Shown: positions 44,453 to 54,015 of the stretch, one piece after another
Layout of the letters: each line of letters begins with the position of its first letter
Position numbering within the stretch: position 1 is the first letter of the stretch
Source: Candidatus Paceibacterota bacterium
GTDB taxonomy: Bacteria > Verrucomicrobiota > Verrucomicrobiia > Limisphaerales > UBA8199
Assembly (NCBI GenBank): GCA_035452965.1
Contig: DAOTCE010000025.1
Coordinates: forward strand, 12,097 to 76,096
Direction: 5' to 3'
Length of the DNA: 64,000 nt
Position numbers and translations under genes: made by a program
Notes under the pieces: model-generated
Databases searched by the model: none
What the model was told of the DNA's origin: nothing
The model's input: only the letters and a program-made list of their open reading frames with translations

Positions 44453-45916
44453 TCAGGGAGGCGTGACTGCCCGGTAGAAAGTCCGCGAATTGCTACTGGC
44501 GCCGGAATTGGTATGCCAGAACTGGCCTGCAGCCAGGGCATTTGTTGCAACCCTGAACCAGTTCAGCAAGTTGGTGGAACTCTGAATGACGACGCCCTGC
44601 GGCGCATTACCGGTGACGCGAAAGGCAATGCGGCCCCCAGCCAGGCGGGTCAGCGAATCTAGCTGCAATTGCGAGTGGTTGACATTCAGCGACCAAGTAA
44701 GGGTTTGACCCAAGAGGGCGGTGGGATCGGTGCGCACCAGGGGTGTGTTGTCCGTGACCAGGGCAGAGATCCAATTGCTGCCGAAGGGAAGCGTTTGAGG
44801 GGGCAAAGTCATGTTGGTGTTGCTGGCCCCGAGGTAAGGCGCACCATTCGTCAACCATTGGACACTCAGACTGTGCGAAACCGGTTGGAGAAGGTTTACG
44901 CTGAAGGAGAGGGGCTGGGTGTTCGTAGTCAACAAGTAAGTGCTGGCCGGTGAGAACGAGTCAATGGGCCGCACCTTCTGGTAGATGGCCAAGACCAGGG
45001 CTTCGCTGCAAACGGGGCAGAAGGGCTGGCCGAGGAAATTCATGACGCAGCTACTATAGGTGGGGCGGTACCAGCCTGTTTCGTGGTAATGGGCGCCTTC
45101 GAAGAGGCCAACGACGCCGTCCTCCCCATAGTTATTGGGGGTGGGAACAGGAGTGTTGGTGGCGATCCAAGCCTGCCACTTTATCAAAGTGCGGTTTGTT
45201 TCTCGCGTTGTGTTCGGCTCTTCGATGTCGGGAAAGCCCGGATAGGGTGTGGTGTATTCATCTCCCAAATTGGCCAGCACGTGAGCCGTTTCATGGGACA
45301 GGATCGAGGGCTGGCCCATGACCGCCTCGGTTGCGACGGCACTGGTGGACACGATCGCCGTCTTGCCGAAGGCGTCGGAGCCGCCCGGTTTGGGATCATT
45401 GACCAGGAGGATTGCAAGATAAGATTGGGGCGGGAAGGGTTGGAGAAGGGCATCTACCTTGCCTTGGCCGGTGCTGTCGGGGGGTATGGTGATGTAGTAG
45501 TCCCAATCTGGATCATAGAAGCTGTTGAAGTAGGTGCTATTGGTGATGGTGTGTCTGGGATGGTCGGAACCAGATTGGGCGGAGGCAATCTTGATGGCGA
45601 AAGCGTTCACGTAGCTGCTGTACTCCCGCCAGGGCAAGTGGGACAGGAGAGTATTGACCGCATTGGTTGCGTCCACGAGAAACTGACCAAGCTGGCTGGA
45701 GGTGTAGCCTTCGGAAAGGAAGACGAGGTTGAGGCGATTTGAGATGGGGCCATTGGTGAGAATGGTCTCCATCGAGGTTTGGGCCGAAGCAGGCGGCGGG
45801 CTGGCAGCGGCCACGATGGCCACGAAAAGGCCGACAGCAACACCGAAGGCCGATCCTGGCCAATTGAGGCGCCGATCACGGCAGGGGGGCGGCAGGAAGT
45901 GTGCCGGGCGTCTCAC
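44453..45916 (-). CDS. Secreted M64-type metallopeptidase with C-terminal adhesion/sorting-like module
   Basis: About 487 residues from a GTG at 45916 that follows the upstream stop by four bases; an ATG at 45976 would overlap the upstream gene by 56 nt. A signal peptide ends in PPASAQ. The catalytic zinc motif is SHETAHVLANLGDEY near residue 208 (HExxH plus downstream DEY, as in M64 IgA-peptidase-like enzymes). C-terminal beta-sandwich regions are followed by a terminal STNLLNWFRVATNAL...FYRAV module similar to that of the upstream neighbour. Likely a secreted protease; its substrate is unknown. Confidence 0.82.
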   Translation of the reverse strand: MRRPAHFLPPPCRDRRLNWPGSAFGVAVGLFVAIVAAASPPPASAQTSMETILTNGPISNRLNLVFLSEGYTSSQLGQFLVDATNAVNTLLSHLPWREYSSYVNAFAIKIASAQSGSDHPRHTITNSTYFNSFYDPDWDYYITIPPDSTGQGKVDALLQPFPPQSYLAILLVNDPKPGGSDAFGKTAIVSTSAVATEAVMGQPSILSHETAHVLANLGDEYTTPYPGFPDIEEPNTTRETNRTLIKWQAWIATNTPVPTPNNYGEDGVVGLFEGAHYHETGWYRPTYSSCVMNFLGQPFCPVCSEALVLAIYQKVRPIDSFSPASTYLLTTNTQPLSFSVNLLQPVSHSLSVQWLTNGAPYLGASNTNMTLPPQTLPFGSNWISALVTDNTPLVRTDPTALLGQTLTWSLNVNHSQLQLDSLTRLAGGRIAFRVTGNAPQGVVIQSSTNLLNWFRVATNALAAGQFWHTNSGASSNSRTFYRAVTPP

Positions 45917-45920
45917 ACTA

Positions 45921-48905
45921 CTAGTAGCTAAGCCGGAAGAACCGGTTGCTCGTGGTGGTGGACACGGTGACAACATATTGACCGTTGATAAGGACGGGAT
46001 TGTTCGTCACGATGGCCCAGGGAATGGGTGGGGAGAGGGTGTCGGTTTGCTCGAGCACAAAGCCCGGGGTGTTTGTCCAGGCCAGGGCAACCTGGCCGCT
46101 GGAGAGCAGCGAAGCGATGGACAGGATCGGCGGCTCGGGCGCCACGGAGACGCCAATACAAGCGGAGAATTCGGAGGTGTTGCCGGTGCTATCCGTCGCG
46201 GTGGCGGTGACAAAAGTATAGCCCGGGGGCATCGGCGTGGGCAGGGTGGCGACAAAACTATTGGTGCAATTGGCGTCCGTTATGACCGACTTCTCGCCCA
46301 GGTAGAACTGGCCCTCGCCGACGCCCGTTGGGTCGCAGGAGAAATTGGCGAAGAACTGGAGCAGATAAGTCTTGTTGGGCCGGCTATTGAGCGTGCCGTG
46401 AATTTCGGTGCCACTGCCGCTGAGCGCCTTGACGAGCACCGGGCAGTTATTGGACAAATTGGCGGCGCTGGTGCTGCTTCCGCCGCAGAAGTTAATGCCA
46501 TTGATGCCGGCGAGGTTGCCCAAATCAATACCCAGGGCATTGTTGGAGAATATCGCATTGCCCAGAATGGCGTTGTTGGTGCTACTGTTGCGGATGCGGA
46601 CACCAGTGTAAGCCTTGGCGAAAGCAATAGTGTTGCCGGCACCGCCGGTGCCGCCGATGGTGGTGTTACGGGTGCCGATTTCGCAGTCTAAAGAGTGCCA
46701 GGTGTTGCCCAAAGGGCTGAAGCCGTCCACTTTGGTGCCGATCAGGTTGCCCTGAATCACAGTGCCGGGTGCATTATACAGCAAGATGCCGGTGGTCTTG
46801 TTGCCGGAGATCAAGTTGCCTGCTCCAGCGATCACCCCGCCGATGGTGTTGGAGGGCGCGTTTTCCACGTAGATGCCCTCGTGCGTGTTGCCTAACGGCA
46901 AGGTGCCTGTGATGTCGGTGCCGATCTTATTGCCTTGAATGGCGTTGCGGGTGGCGCCGGCGCCAATCAGGTAGATGCCCGCATCCCCTCTTACAACAGC
47001 GTTGGCGGAGATCAAGTTGCCGGCACCGGGAGTGGTCCCGCCGACGAGATTGCCAGGCGCTCCCGAGATTCCCACCCCGGCCCAGACATTCATCAAACCG
47101 GCCTTGCCGTCGGCCGTCGTGCCGATCAGGTTGCCCTGAATAAGGTTGCCCACGGCATTGTTGCCGACCAGGCTGACGCCGTTGTTGGTATTACCGGAAA
47201 TGACGTTGCCTGCGCCGCTCGCTGTTCCACCGATCAGATTTCCTGGCGACACAATGTAGATTCCGCAAGAGTTCGACCATACTGATGGCCCCCAGGACAA
47301 GGCTGATAGTCCTCGAACATCCGGGCCGATATAATTGCCTTGAATGGTGTTAGTTGCGGCGGTGGCGGGGTAGATCTCGATGCCATGTCCCGTGTTGCCC
47401 GAGATGACATTCCGCGCGCCGGCGTTGATCCCGCCAACCGTGTTGGAGTTGGCGCTTTCAATCGAAATGCCGTTAGCCCCATTTCCGAGGGCGTTGGTGC
47501 CGGTTGCGTCCACGCCAACGTAGTTGCCTTGAACCAGATTGGCGTTGGCGCTGGTGGTGATGTAAACACCGGATAAGCGATTGGCTGAAACAACGTTCCG
47601 CGCCCCGGCCGTTAAGCCGCCAATGAGATTGCTGGTGCAACCGAGAATGGTAATGCCAGAAAAGCCATTGCCTAGGGGCAGCCTGCCGGAGGTGTCCGTG
47701 CCGACGTAGTTGCCCTGGACGAGGTTGTAGTAAGCCCCCGTGCCTCGCAGGAACAGGCCTACTTGGCCGTTCCCCGAAATTAGGTTGCCGGCACCAAGGT
47801 TCGTCCCGCCAATGGTGTTGGCTCGCGTGCCGTTTAGGGTGATGCCGTCGGCCGCATTAGACAAGGCCAAGCCCCCGTTAACCTGTGTACCGATGTAGTT
47901 GCCCTGAACCGTGTTGTTCATCGCACTTGGGCCGTAGATAGAAACGCCACTGGCGCCGTTTCCGGAAATGATGTTGCGGGTGGCGGCTGAGGTGCCGCCG
48001 ATTTGGTTGCCGCTTGCATTGTAAATACTGATTCCGTTGGTGCTATTGCCCAGTGCGGACGTGCCGGCTACGGTCGTGCCAATGAGGTTTCCCTGGACAA
48101 CATTGCTGCTGCAGTTGTAGAGATAGATGCCGGAACCGGTATTGGCCGAAATGAGATTGCGGTTGGTGGCAACGGAGCCGCCGATCCAGTTTCCCGATGA
48201 CCCGAAGACAAATACCCCGCCGAAGGTGGGAGGAGATGCGCCATTGCCTTGGCCGAGGTTGCCGGTGGGATCAGTGCCGATGAAGTTGCCTTGAATCAAG
48301 TTCGTGCCGCCTGGCCCCTCGATGAAGATACCGGCTCCACTGAAGCGGTTGATGGCAAGGCCGCGGATGGTGCTGTTGCCGCTGAGCAAATGAAGCCCGT
48401 GGCTGCCAGTGCCAGCAGTGGTGCCGGTAATCTGAATGAGCGGGGTGCCGGCGAAACCAGGCTGGCTGGCGCCGTCAATCACCACGGGGTCGATGATCGA
48501 AGGCAGTGCACTGGTTGGGGCAATGGTGCGGACCCCAGTGCCGGGGATATGGAATATGATCGTGTCAAGGCCGTTCGCGGCATTGGCATCTAGAATAGCC
48601 TGCTGCAGAGAACCCGGGCCGCTGACGCTGCTGTTCGTGACAAGCAGAGTTGCGGCACTACCCTGCAACGCTGCAAACATAGCCAGTGCGGCTGTCGCAA
48701 CTAGAGCACAGCGTGGGGCAGCCGCAGCCGAAATGGAGAACAACCAAAGGCTAATGGCAGATAAGGAATCCGTGCTGTGCGCAGTAGTAAACGATTCCCG
48801 CAGGCTTTGAGGAATTTCGCGGATAGTGCTACGAAGAGAAGTTGTCGTTCGCAGAACTGAAGCCCAGTTTTCGTCCATCATAAACACTGTGCTGACTGAG
48901 CGCAT
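45921..48905 (-). CDS. Secreted right-handed beta-helix repeat protein
   Basis: 994 residues. After a signal-like segment (residues about 70-90) come some 13 tandem repeats of roughly 45 residues with the pattern NxIGGxxxGxGNxISGNxxxGI and VQGNYIGTDxxGxxLGN, the pattern of a right-handed parallel beta-helix (pectate-lyase/NosD-type fold). A C-terminal Ig-like segment and a module ending WAIVTN...NRFFRLSY follow. It may be an adhesin or polysaccharide-binding/degrading protein; catalytic residues cannot be assigned. Cotranscribed with the M64 gene. The true start could be the ATG at 48881 instead. Confidence 0.85.
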   Translation of the reverse strand: MRSVSTVFMMDENWASVLRTTTSLRSTIREIPQSLRESFTTAHSTDSLSAISLWLFSISAAAAPRCALVATAALAMFAALQGSAATLLVTNSSVSGPGSLQQAILDANAANGLDTIIFHIPGTGVRTIAPTSALPSIIDPVVIDGASQPGFAGTPLIQITGTTAGTGSHGLHLLSGNSTIRGLAINRFSGAGIFIEGPGGTNLIQGNFIGTDPTGNLGQGNGASPPTFGGVFVFGSSGNWIGGSVATNRNLISANTGSGIYLYNCSSNVVQGNLIGTTVAGTSALGNSTNGISIYNASGNQIGGTSAATRNIISGNGASGVSIYGPSAMNNTVQGNYIGTQVNGGLALSNAADGITLNGTRANTIGGTNLGAGNLISGNGQVGLFLRGTGAYYNLVQGNYVGTDTSGRLPLGNGFSGITILGCTSNLIGGLTAGARNVVSANRLSGVYITTSANANLVQGNYVGVDATGTNALGNGANGISIESANSNTVGGINAGARNVISGNTGHGIEIYPATAATNTIQGNYIGPDVRGLSALSWGPSVWSNSCGIYIVSPGNLIGGTASGAGNVISGNTNNGVSLVGNNAVGNLIQGNLIGTTADGKAGLMNVWAGVGISGAPGNLVGGTTPGAGNLISANAVVRGDAGIYLIGAGATRNAIQGNKIGTDITGTLPLGNTHEGIYVENAPSNTIGGVIAGAGNLISGNKTTGILLYNAPGTVIQGNLIGTKVDGFSPLGNTWHSLDCEIGTRNTTIGGTGGAGNTIAFAKAYTGVRIRNSSTNNAILGNAIFSNNALGIDLGNLAGINGINFCGGSSTSAANLSNNCPVLVKALSGSGTEIHGTLNSRPNKTYLLQFFANFSCDPTGVGEGQFYLGEKSVITDANCTNSFVATLPTPMPPGYTFVTATATDSTGNTSEFSACIGVSVAPEPPILSIASLLSSGQVALAWTNTPGFVLEQTDTLSPPIPWAIVTNNPVLINGQYVVTVSTTTSNRFFRLSY

Positions 48906-49579
48906 AGTATCATGCTGAGCGGTCCAGGCAAGAATATTAGGGGAGAATATTAGGTTATTCGCGGGTTCTTACCTCCAGCACCCCCGCCAAACGGGCTCGA
49001 CGCCATTGCAGTGGTCGCACGCCGGCGTTGGCTTGCGGCTGGCTGGTGGATAGCTTGTTAGTGCGATCAGGCTACGGTGTGGTTCCCATGGGGCCCGACC
49101 CCCATGGGAACCACACCGTAACACCACCGTGTCGTCACCAGATCACCATGCCAGGGGTGCCGGGGTCAGCGGGGACTGGAGAAGGCAAGTACGCAACAGC
49201 ACTGTCCAATTTGTGGACGGTGTGCGGGTTGTGTAAAGACCGGGTTCATGGTGGAGGTTGGGAGGGACCATCCGGTTGTATCCGGTTGTATCCGGGGACC
49301 AATGATGACTTCGTGTTCTCTGTGCAAACGGGGAGCACGCTACACCCGCGCAAGCAGCCAGGCTAGCCAGCAACGAACAAGCTTATGATCAGTTGATTCT
49401 GCTTCACAGAGCGAATTGCTTGTGCCAGTGTCCACCTTTGCTCTGGGAACGGATTGGCGGGCACGGTCGCTGCTGCCGGTTCGGCACGGAGCCGGATTCA
49501 AATGCGAGTGTCACGGATGGCAAATGCCAGACACATCCAATCGCTAAAGCGAACGTGAACATTGATAAGTTGTGGATTA
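48906..49579. other. Intergenic 674 bp with copy B of the palindromic repeat
   Basis: No gene. It holds the 310-bp repeat element at 49015-49324 and a short direct repeat of the 10-bp unit ATCCGGTTGT (about 49270-49293). Confidence 0.6.
49015..49324. repeat. Long dispersed repeat, copy B
   Basis: A 310-bp element. Its palindrome (49073-49120) has 21-bp arms TACGGTGTGGTTCCCATGGG plus G and a 6-nt loop. It is flanked by GCGGCTGGCTGG on the left and GGTCAGCGGGGACTGGAGAA on the right, both also in copy C at 57591-57869. It encodes nothing recognisable. Confidence 0.85.
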
Positions 49580-50869
49580 GTGGCTGAACACCAACATCTC
49601 AACTCCCGAATCTTGAAGCGCCAGCAAGGCCAGGCTCCCTCGATCGCCAGCGCTGCGTTGCTGGCGGTTGGCCTCGTCACGGTTGCGTCAGGGCAGGAAG
49701 CCGTTCGCATGTCTATGGCCAGTGCGGAGGCGGCGGAAGCGCGGCGAAGGGCGGCTACGACCACCGATTATTACAATCTCAAGTTGGGGCCGACTGCCTG
49801 GCGGTTTAGAACAGCACTGGGTTTGGAATACAATGACAATGCCGGCAACGCCCAAGACAATCCTGAGGCCGACTTCATCTTTCGCCCACAGGTCAACACT
49901 CAGTTACTGTGGCCTGTCTCTGAGAAGAACAGCATCAACTTGAATTTGGGCGCTGGTTACTCGGCCTACGTCCAGCATCCCGAGTTGAGCCGATACTTCA
50001 TCACGCCGAATTCCGAGTTGTCGTTTGACATCTATGCGGGCGATTTCTGGATCAACCTCCACGACCGGGTCTCCGTAACAGAGGACAGTTACCTGGATCC
50101 GACCGTTGCCGGAACGGGGAACTACTCGCTGTTCGAGAACACGTTGGGTGTGAGCACACTCTGGGATCTGAACAAGGTTGTGTTGCGCTCCGGCTACGAC
50201 CACGCGAATAGCAGTGTTCTGAGTGGGAATCAAGGTCGGCCGGATGGGCAATCCGAATTATTCTCCTTTTCCGCGGGCTATGCCCCGAAGCCACGAGTGC
50301 TGCTGGGTGTCGAATTGGGCGGGGCTCTGCTTCAATACTCGGGTGCCAATACCCTGTACAGCGACGCCCGGCAATGGAACGTCGGGGGCTTTTACGAAAC
50401 ACAAATTAGCGAGTATGTTGACTTCACAGGGCATGCCGGATACACCGTATATTCGCCTCAGTCGAGCGGGGGCACTGTCCCCGGCGATGATTTCGGCGGA
50501 ATGTATGCGCAGCTCGCCCTCACCCACAGGATCAGTCGGTATGTGGATCAATCTCTGGCAGGCTCGCGGACCATTCAGACTGCGCTTCTCGGTGGCACGG
50601 TTGATATGTATTCATTCAGTTGGCGGGCCAACTGGCGGGTCATTCGCAAGACCAGTCTCTCCACGTCATTCGTTTACAATCACGGCTCGCAAGTGAGTCC
50701 GGGCTCCGAGACGTTCGATCAGTACGGCCCGCAGATAGGACTCGGGTGGCGCCTCGGTGAGAAACTCTCCACCAGCCTGGGCTACCAGTTCTACTGGCGC
50801 AGTTCCAATGAATCGGGGAGGGAGTATTCTGTTAACATCGTGAGTCTGGGTTTCAGCTATACGTTCTAG
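49580..50869 (+). CDS. Outer-membrane beta-barrel protein of an exopolysaccharide locus
   Basis: About 429 residues. An N-terminal signal (SIASAALLAVGLVTVASG) is followed by alternating amphipathic strands (YYNLKLGPTAWRFRTALGLEY in part; the protein ends SVNIVSLGFSYTF with the C-terminal Phe of barrel proteins). It resembles the BBP2-type beta-barrel proteins encoded beside Wza/Wzc. A GTG at 49580 is taken as start; a TTG at 49562 is possible. No Shine-Dalgarno is visible. It likely sits in the outer membrane as part of the polysaccharide exporter. Confidence 0.8.
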   Translation: MAEHQHLNSRILKRQQGQAPSIASAALLAVGLVTVASGQEAVRMSMASAEAAEARRRAATTTDYYNLKLGPTAWRFRTALGLEYNDNAGNAQDNPEADFIFRPQVNTQLLWPVSEKNSINLNLGAGYSAYVQHPELSRYFITPNSELSFDIYAGDFWINLHDRVSVTEDSYLDPTVAGTGNYSLFENTLGVSTLWDLNKVVLRSGYDHANSSVLSGNQGRPDGQSELFSFSAGYAPKPRVLLGVELGGALLQYSGANTLYSDARQWNVGGFYETQISEYVDFTGHAGYTVYSPQSSGGTVPGDDFGGMYAQLALTHRISRYVDQSLAGSRTIQTALLGGTVDMYSFSWRANWRVIRKTSLSTSFVYNHGSQVSPGSETFDQYGPQIGLGWRLGEKLSTSLGYQFYWRSSNESGREYSVNIVSLGFSYTF

Positions 50870-50893
50870 CTCGAGGAGCCTTTGCGAAAGTTA

Positions 50894-50922
50894 CTGACAT
50901 TTCCTCTGCGGGTTGCTATAAG
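50894..50922 (+). promoter_or_regulatory. Possible promoter before the Wza-like gene
   Basis: CTGACA (50894-50899) and TATAAG (50917-50922) with a 17-nt spacer, only 17 nt before the TTG start at 50940, implying an almost leaderless transcript of wza-wzc. Confidence 0.45.
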
Positions 50923-50939
50923 ACATGCATACTGAGTAA

Positions 50940-51716
50940 TTGAACAAATACGTCGCAAACGTCTTTATCGTAATGCTGGTGCTGAGTGGATCGGCCGCTT
51001 GGGCCCAGACGTCCGATGCCATCAGGTCGCTCAAAGCCACAGGTCCTGTGTTCATGGACTTTGAAACGCTGGCGCAACCGTTTCCACAGTCCGCACCTGT
51101 CCCCGCGACCACTGTCAACACCAGCGGGGTGCCTGCCGTTAGCACCACGGCTCCGGCGACTGTGGCTACCGTGACGGGTTACGTGCCGGACGACAAGTAT
51201 CGTCTCCGGGTGGGGGACAAGATCAGTCTCCAGATAATCGAAGACCGAGATGCGCCGAGAAGCCTGGTGGTGGCGGATTCCGGTGAGTTGGACGCGCCCT
51301 ACATCGGCCGGATCGCGGCAGCAGACAAGACGTGCAAACAACTGGCGGATGAACTCAAGGCGCAGTTGGAGAAGGAATACTACTATCGAGCCACTGTGGT
51401 GATTGCACTGGACCTGGCCAACAAGCTGCTGGGGCGGATTTATGTTTGGGGCCAGGTGCGCAACCAGGGCCCGATTGAACTGGTTGTCAATGAGAACCTG
51501 ACCGCGGGCAAGGCTATTCTGCGCGCCGGCGGCTTTGCCGACTTCGCGAACAAGAAGAAAGTGAAAGTAATCCGCAACGCGGAGGTGGACGGCCAGGCCA
51601 AACAGACATTTGAACTGAACATGGCGGATATCCTTGAAAAGGGGGCGACCGAAAAGGACGTGGTCCTCGAACCGGACGATTTGATCATTGTTCCGTCCCG
51701 GCTGATTAGTTTGTGA
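50940..51716 (+). CDS. Polysaccharide export outer-membrane protein (Wza-like)
   Basis: 258 residues from a TTG start. Signal peptide (residues 1-22, ending AWAQ), then the Poly_export domain (about residues 87-160, YRLRVGDKISLQIIEDRD) and an SLBB domain (GRIYVWGQVRNQGPIEL). Wza-type proteins form the outer-membrane channel for capsule or EPS. It lacks the usual lipobox Cys. A short Ala/Val/Pro linker precedes the first domain. The Wzc-like gene starts 17 nt later. Confidence 0.88.
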   Translation: MNKYVANVFIVMLVLSGSAAWAQTSDAIRSLKATGPVFMDFETLAQPFPQSAPVPATTVNTSGVPAVSTTAPATVATVTGYVPDDKYRLRVGDKISLQIIEDRDAPRSLVVADSGELDAPYIGRIAAADKTCKQLADELKAQLEKEYYYRATVVIALDLANKLLGRIYVWGQVRNQGPIELVVNENLTAGKAILRAGGFADFANKKKVKVIRNAEVDGQAKQTFELNMADILEKGATEKDVVLEPDDLIIVPSRLISL

Positions 51717-51733
51717 GCTCGCCTTTGTGACGC

Positions 51734-53932
51734 ATGAATGAGCAAACCGTTCAACCCGCGCTGGACCGGTCCACCTCAAGGGCGCATTTTCATGCGCGGC
51801 TGAGCCGCTACCGCAACCTGTTGCGAGAGAAATGGTGGGTGCTGGTCTTGGGTGCGGCAATCGGCGCGGCGATCAGTGCAGTGCTGGTTTGGTATGCGCC
51901 TCCGACGTTTGTGTCTGTCGGGCGTATGATCGTGAGCATTAAGCTAACGATCCAGCCCGCATCACTCTATTCAGAGGAGCTTAGCAACTTCCTGGGCACC
52001 CAAGCGGCCCTGATGCAAAGCAGCGCGGTGATCAACCGCGCGCACACGCGTGTGTTGGCGCAGAAACCGGAGGTGAAAATGCATCCGGTGGCGTTGAATG
52101 TCTCCGTTCTCCCTAAGACCACAATCTTTGTCCTGCGAGCCACGGGTGGCGATCCGGATTATACGCAAGCGTTCTTGCAGGCCTGCATGGACGAGTATAT
52201 TGCCTTGAAGAAAGAGATGCGGATGCAGACTTCCGACACGACGGTAGCCGGTCTGACGGAACAAGTGATGCGGCTGGAAAAGGAATTACGTAGAGCTGAA
52301 GAGGAGATCGCCGAGTTCCAGAGCACGAACAGCGTGGTTCTGTCCCAGGAACAGGGAGCCGGCGCCGCCAGTTACGACGCGGCGCTTAACCAGCGAATTG
52401 CGACGCTGAAAGCCGAATTCGAACTGCTGCACAAGGTGACGCTGGATCAGAATCTGAGCCGTCAACAGGCGGAAGGCACCGGTATGCCAGCAGCGAGTGG
52501 GCCGGTCCAGGATCCAAGCGGGACCCTTCCGCAGGACTTGACCGGAAACTCCTCACCGGCGAGCGTCTCGACGGGTCAAGCCACCGCGACCGCAGTTGAT
52601 CGAATGGACGCGGACTACCTCAAGGCCAAACAGCAAGTGCTCCTGATGAAGGCGGAGATGCAGGAGTTGTCCCAGTACCTCAGGCCAAAGCATCCTAAGA
52701 TGATTGCGATGAAGGAGGAGATTGGCCGGCGGGAGGAGTTGCTCAAGATTTACCGCAGCCAAAGCGAGGAGCAGTTGAGGAGCCGTAAGGACATGCTGGC
52801 TTTGGAGATTGGAATTCTGGAGAAGCAATTGAAGGCGCGGGATGAAAGGAGCTTGGTACTCCAGCAGAAGGCTGCTGAGTACCAACGGCTCAAAGCGAAT
52901 GTGCAGCGAATCCAGGCGCTGTACGATCAACTGCTGGCTACTATGCAGACCCTCGATGTCAACAAGGAGATTAGCCCGGAAAGCGTCGAACCCATTGAGA
53001 GAGCTTCTGTAGCCTATCGGAACCGGGCGGAGCTGCGGAAGAAGCTGGCAGTCGGCGGGTTGGTTGGATTGATGCTGGGGGTGGGATTGTTGATGTTGTT
53101 GGACCGGCTGGACGACCGGATGAGTTCTTTCACCGAGCTGCAGGATTTACTTGATGAAAACGTGTTGGGCCAGGTTCCCAGAGAAGGGTCCATCAGCTCG
53201 AGGAAGCAGACGTGTCTGATTGAGCAAGAGGATATGCGACATTCCTTCGTCGAGGCATACCGCAATCTTCGTTCCTCTCTCCTCTATATGGCCGAGTCGG
53301 GCGAACGGCCTAAGACTGTTCTCGTGACCAGTTCGGTGCCGAATGATGGCAAGTCGATCACAGCCGCCAACCTTGCCATTACGATGGCGCGCGCCGGCTC
53401 CCGCGTGCTCCTGGTGGATGCCGACCTTCGCAGGGGGGGGCTGCACCGACTTTTTGGCATTCCGGCCCAGCCAGGGCTATCGGAAGTGCTTGCTGAGGGG
53501 ATAGCTTGGGAAACGGTTGTGCGCGCGACGAAGTTCGGCAGCCTGTTTGTCCTGCCTGCCGGCGCCTTCACGGGCAAATCGAGTGAGTTGTTTATTGGTG
53601 AAATCACAAGAAGCTTCATTCAGGAATCCGCGGCGAAGTATGACTACGTGATAATGGACACGGTGCCGGTTATGGCCGCCGATGATGTGACCAGCCTGGC
53701 GCCGCAGGTGGATGGTGTGATCTTCGTGGTCCGTGCCGCCTTTACCTCCGCACGCGTGGCCCGGGCGTCCCTGGATTCACTATACCAACGCCAAGTCCGC
53801 GTGCTCGGCCTTGTCTTCAACGCGGTTCGCCCAAGCTCCGAGGATTACTACTACTACCGGTATCGAGATTATTACAGGCCATATCCTGCGGCCAGGGCCG
53901 AATCCGACGTTGCGGCCGGGCGTGGACGGTGA
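51734..53932 (+). CDS. Wzc-like co-polymerase with BY-kinase domain
   Basis: 732 residues: Wzz domain flanked by membrane segments (about residues 35-55 and 437-457) with a long periplasmic coiled coil, then a bacterial tyrosine kinase with Walker A (SSVPNDGKSITAANLA, about residue 535), Walker A' (VLLVDADLRRG) and Walker B (YVIMDTVPV). The C-terminus ends in a tyrosine cluster SEDYYYYRYRDYYRPYP, the autophosphorylation site. It controls EPS chain length through cycles of oligomerisation. The operon shows no glycosyltransferases here, so the rest of the pathway is elsewhere. Confidence 0.93.
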   Translation: MNEQTVQPALDRSTSRAHFHARLSRYRNLLREKWWVLVLGAAIGAAISAVLVWYAPPTFVSVGRMIVSIKLTIQPASLYSEELSNFLGTQAALMQSSAVINRAHTRVLAQKPEVKMHPVALNVSVLPKTTIFVLRATGGDPDYTQAFLQACMDEYIALKKEMRMQTSDTTVAGLTEQVMRLEKELRRAEEEIAEFQSTNSVVLSQEQGAGAASYDAALNQRIATLKAEFELLHKVTLDQNLSRQQAEGTGMPAASGPVQDPSGTLPQDLTGNSSPASVSTGQATATAVDRMDADYLKAKQQVLLMKAEMQELSQYLRPKHPKMIAMKEEIGRREELLKIYRSQSEEQLRSRKDMLALEIGILEKQLKARDERSLVLQQKAAEYQRLKANVQRIQALYDQLLATMQTLDVNKEISPESVEPIERASVAYRNRAELRKKLAVGGLVGLMLGVGLLMLLDRLDDRMSSFTELQDLLDENVLGQVPREGSISSRKQTCLIEQEDMRHSFVEAYRNLRSSLLYMAESGERPKTVLVTSSVPNDGKSITAANLAITMARAGSRVLLVDADLRRGGLHRLFGIPAQPGLSEVLAEGIAWETVVRATKFGSLFVLPAGAFTGKSSELFIGEITRSFIQESAAKYDYVIMDTVPVMAADDVTSLAPQVDGVIFVVRAAFTSARVARASLDSLYQRQVRVLGLVFNAVRPSSEDYYYYRYRDYYRPYPAARAESDVAAGRGR

Positions 53933-54015
53933 GTCAGACGCACTACAGGTCCGTAACTTGAATTGACCTCAGCGCAAAGTTGTGCGCGGGCGTATCTTCG
54001 CGATCCCTTGGTTGA

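Noticed and set aside
45921..48905. Periodic repeats resembling a CRISPR array
   Set aside because: The period (about 135 bp) is in frame and encodes beta-helix rungs; the repeats are not identical and there are no unique spacers.
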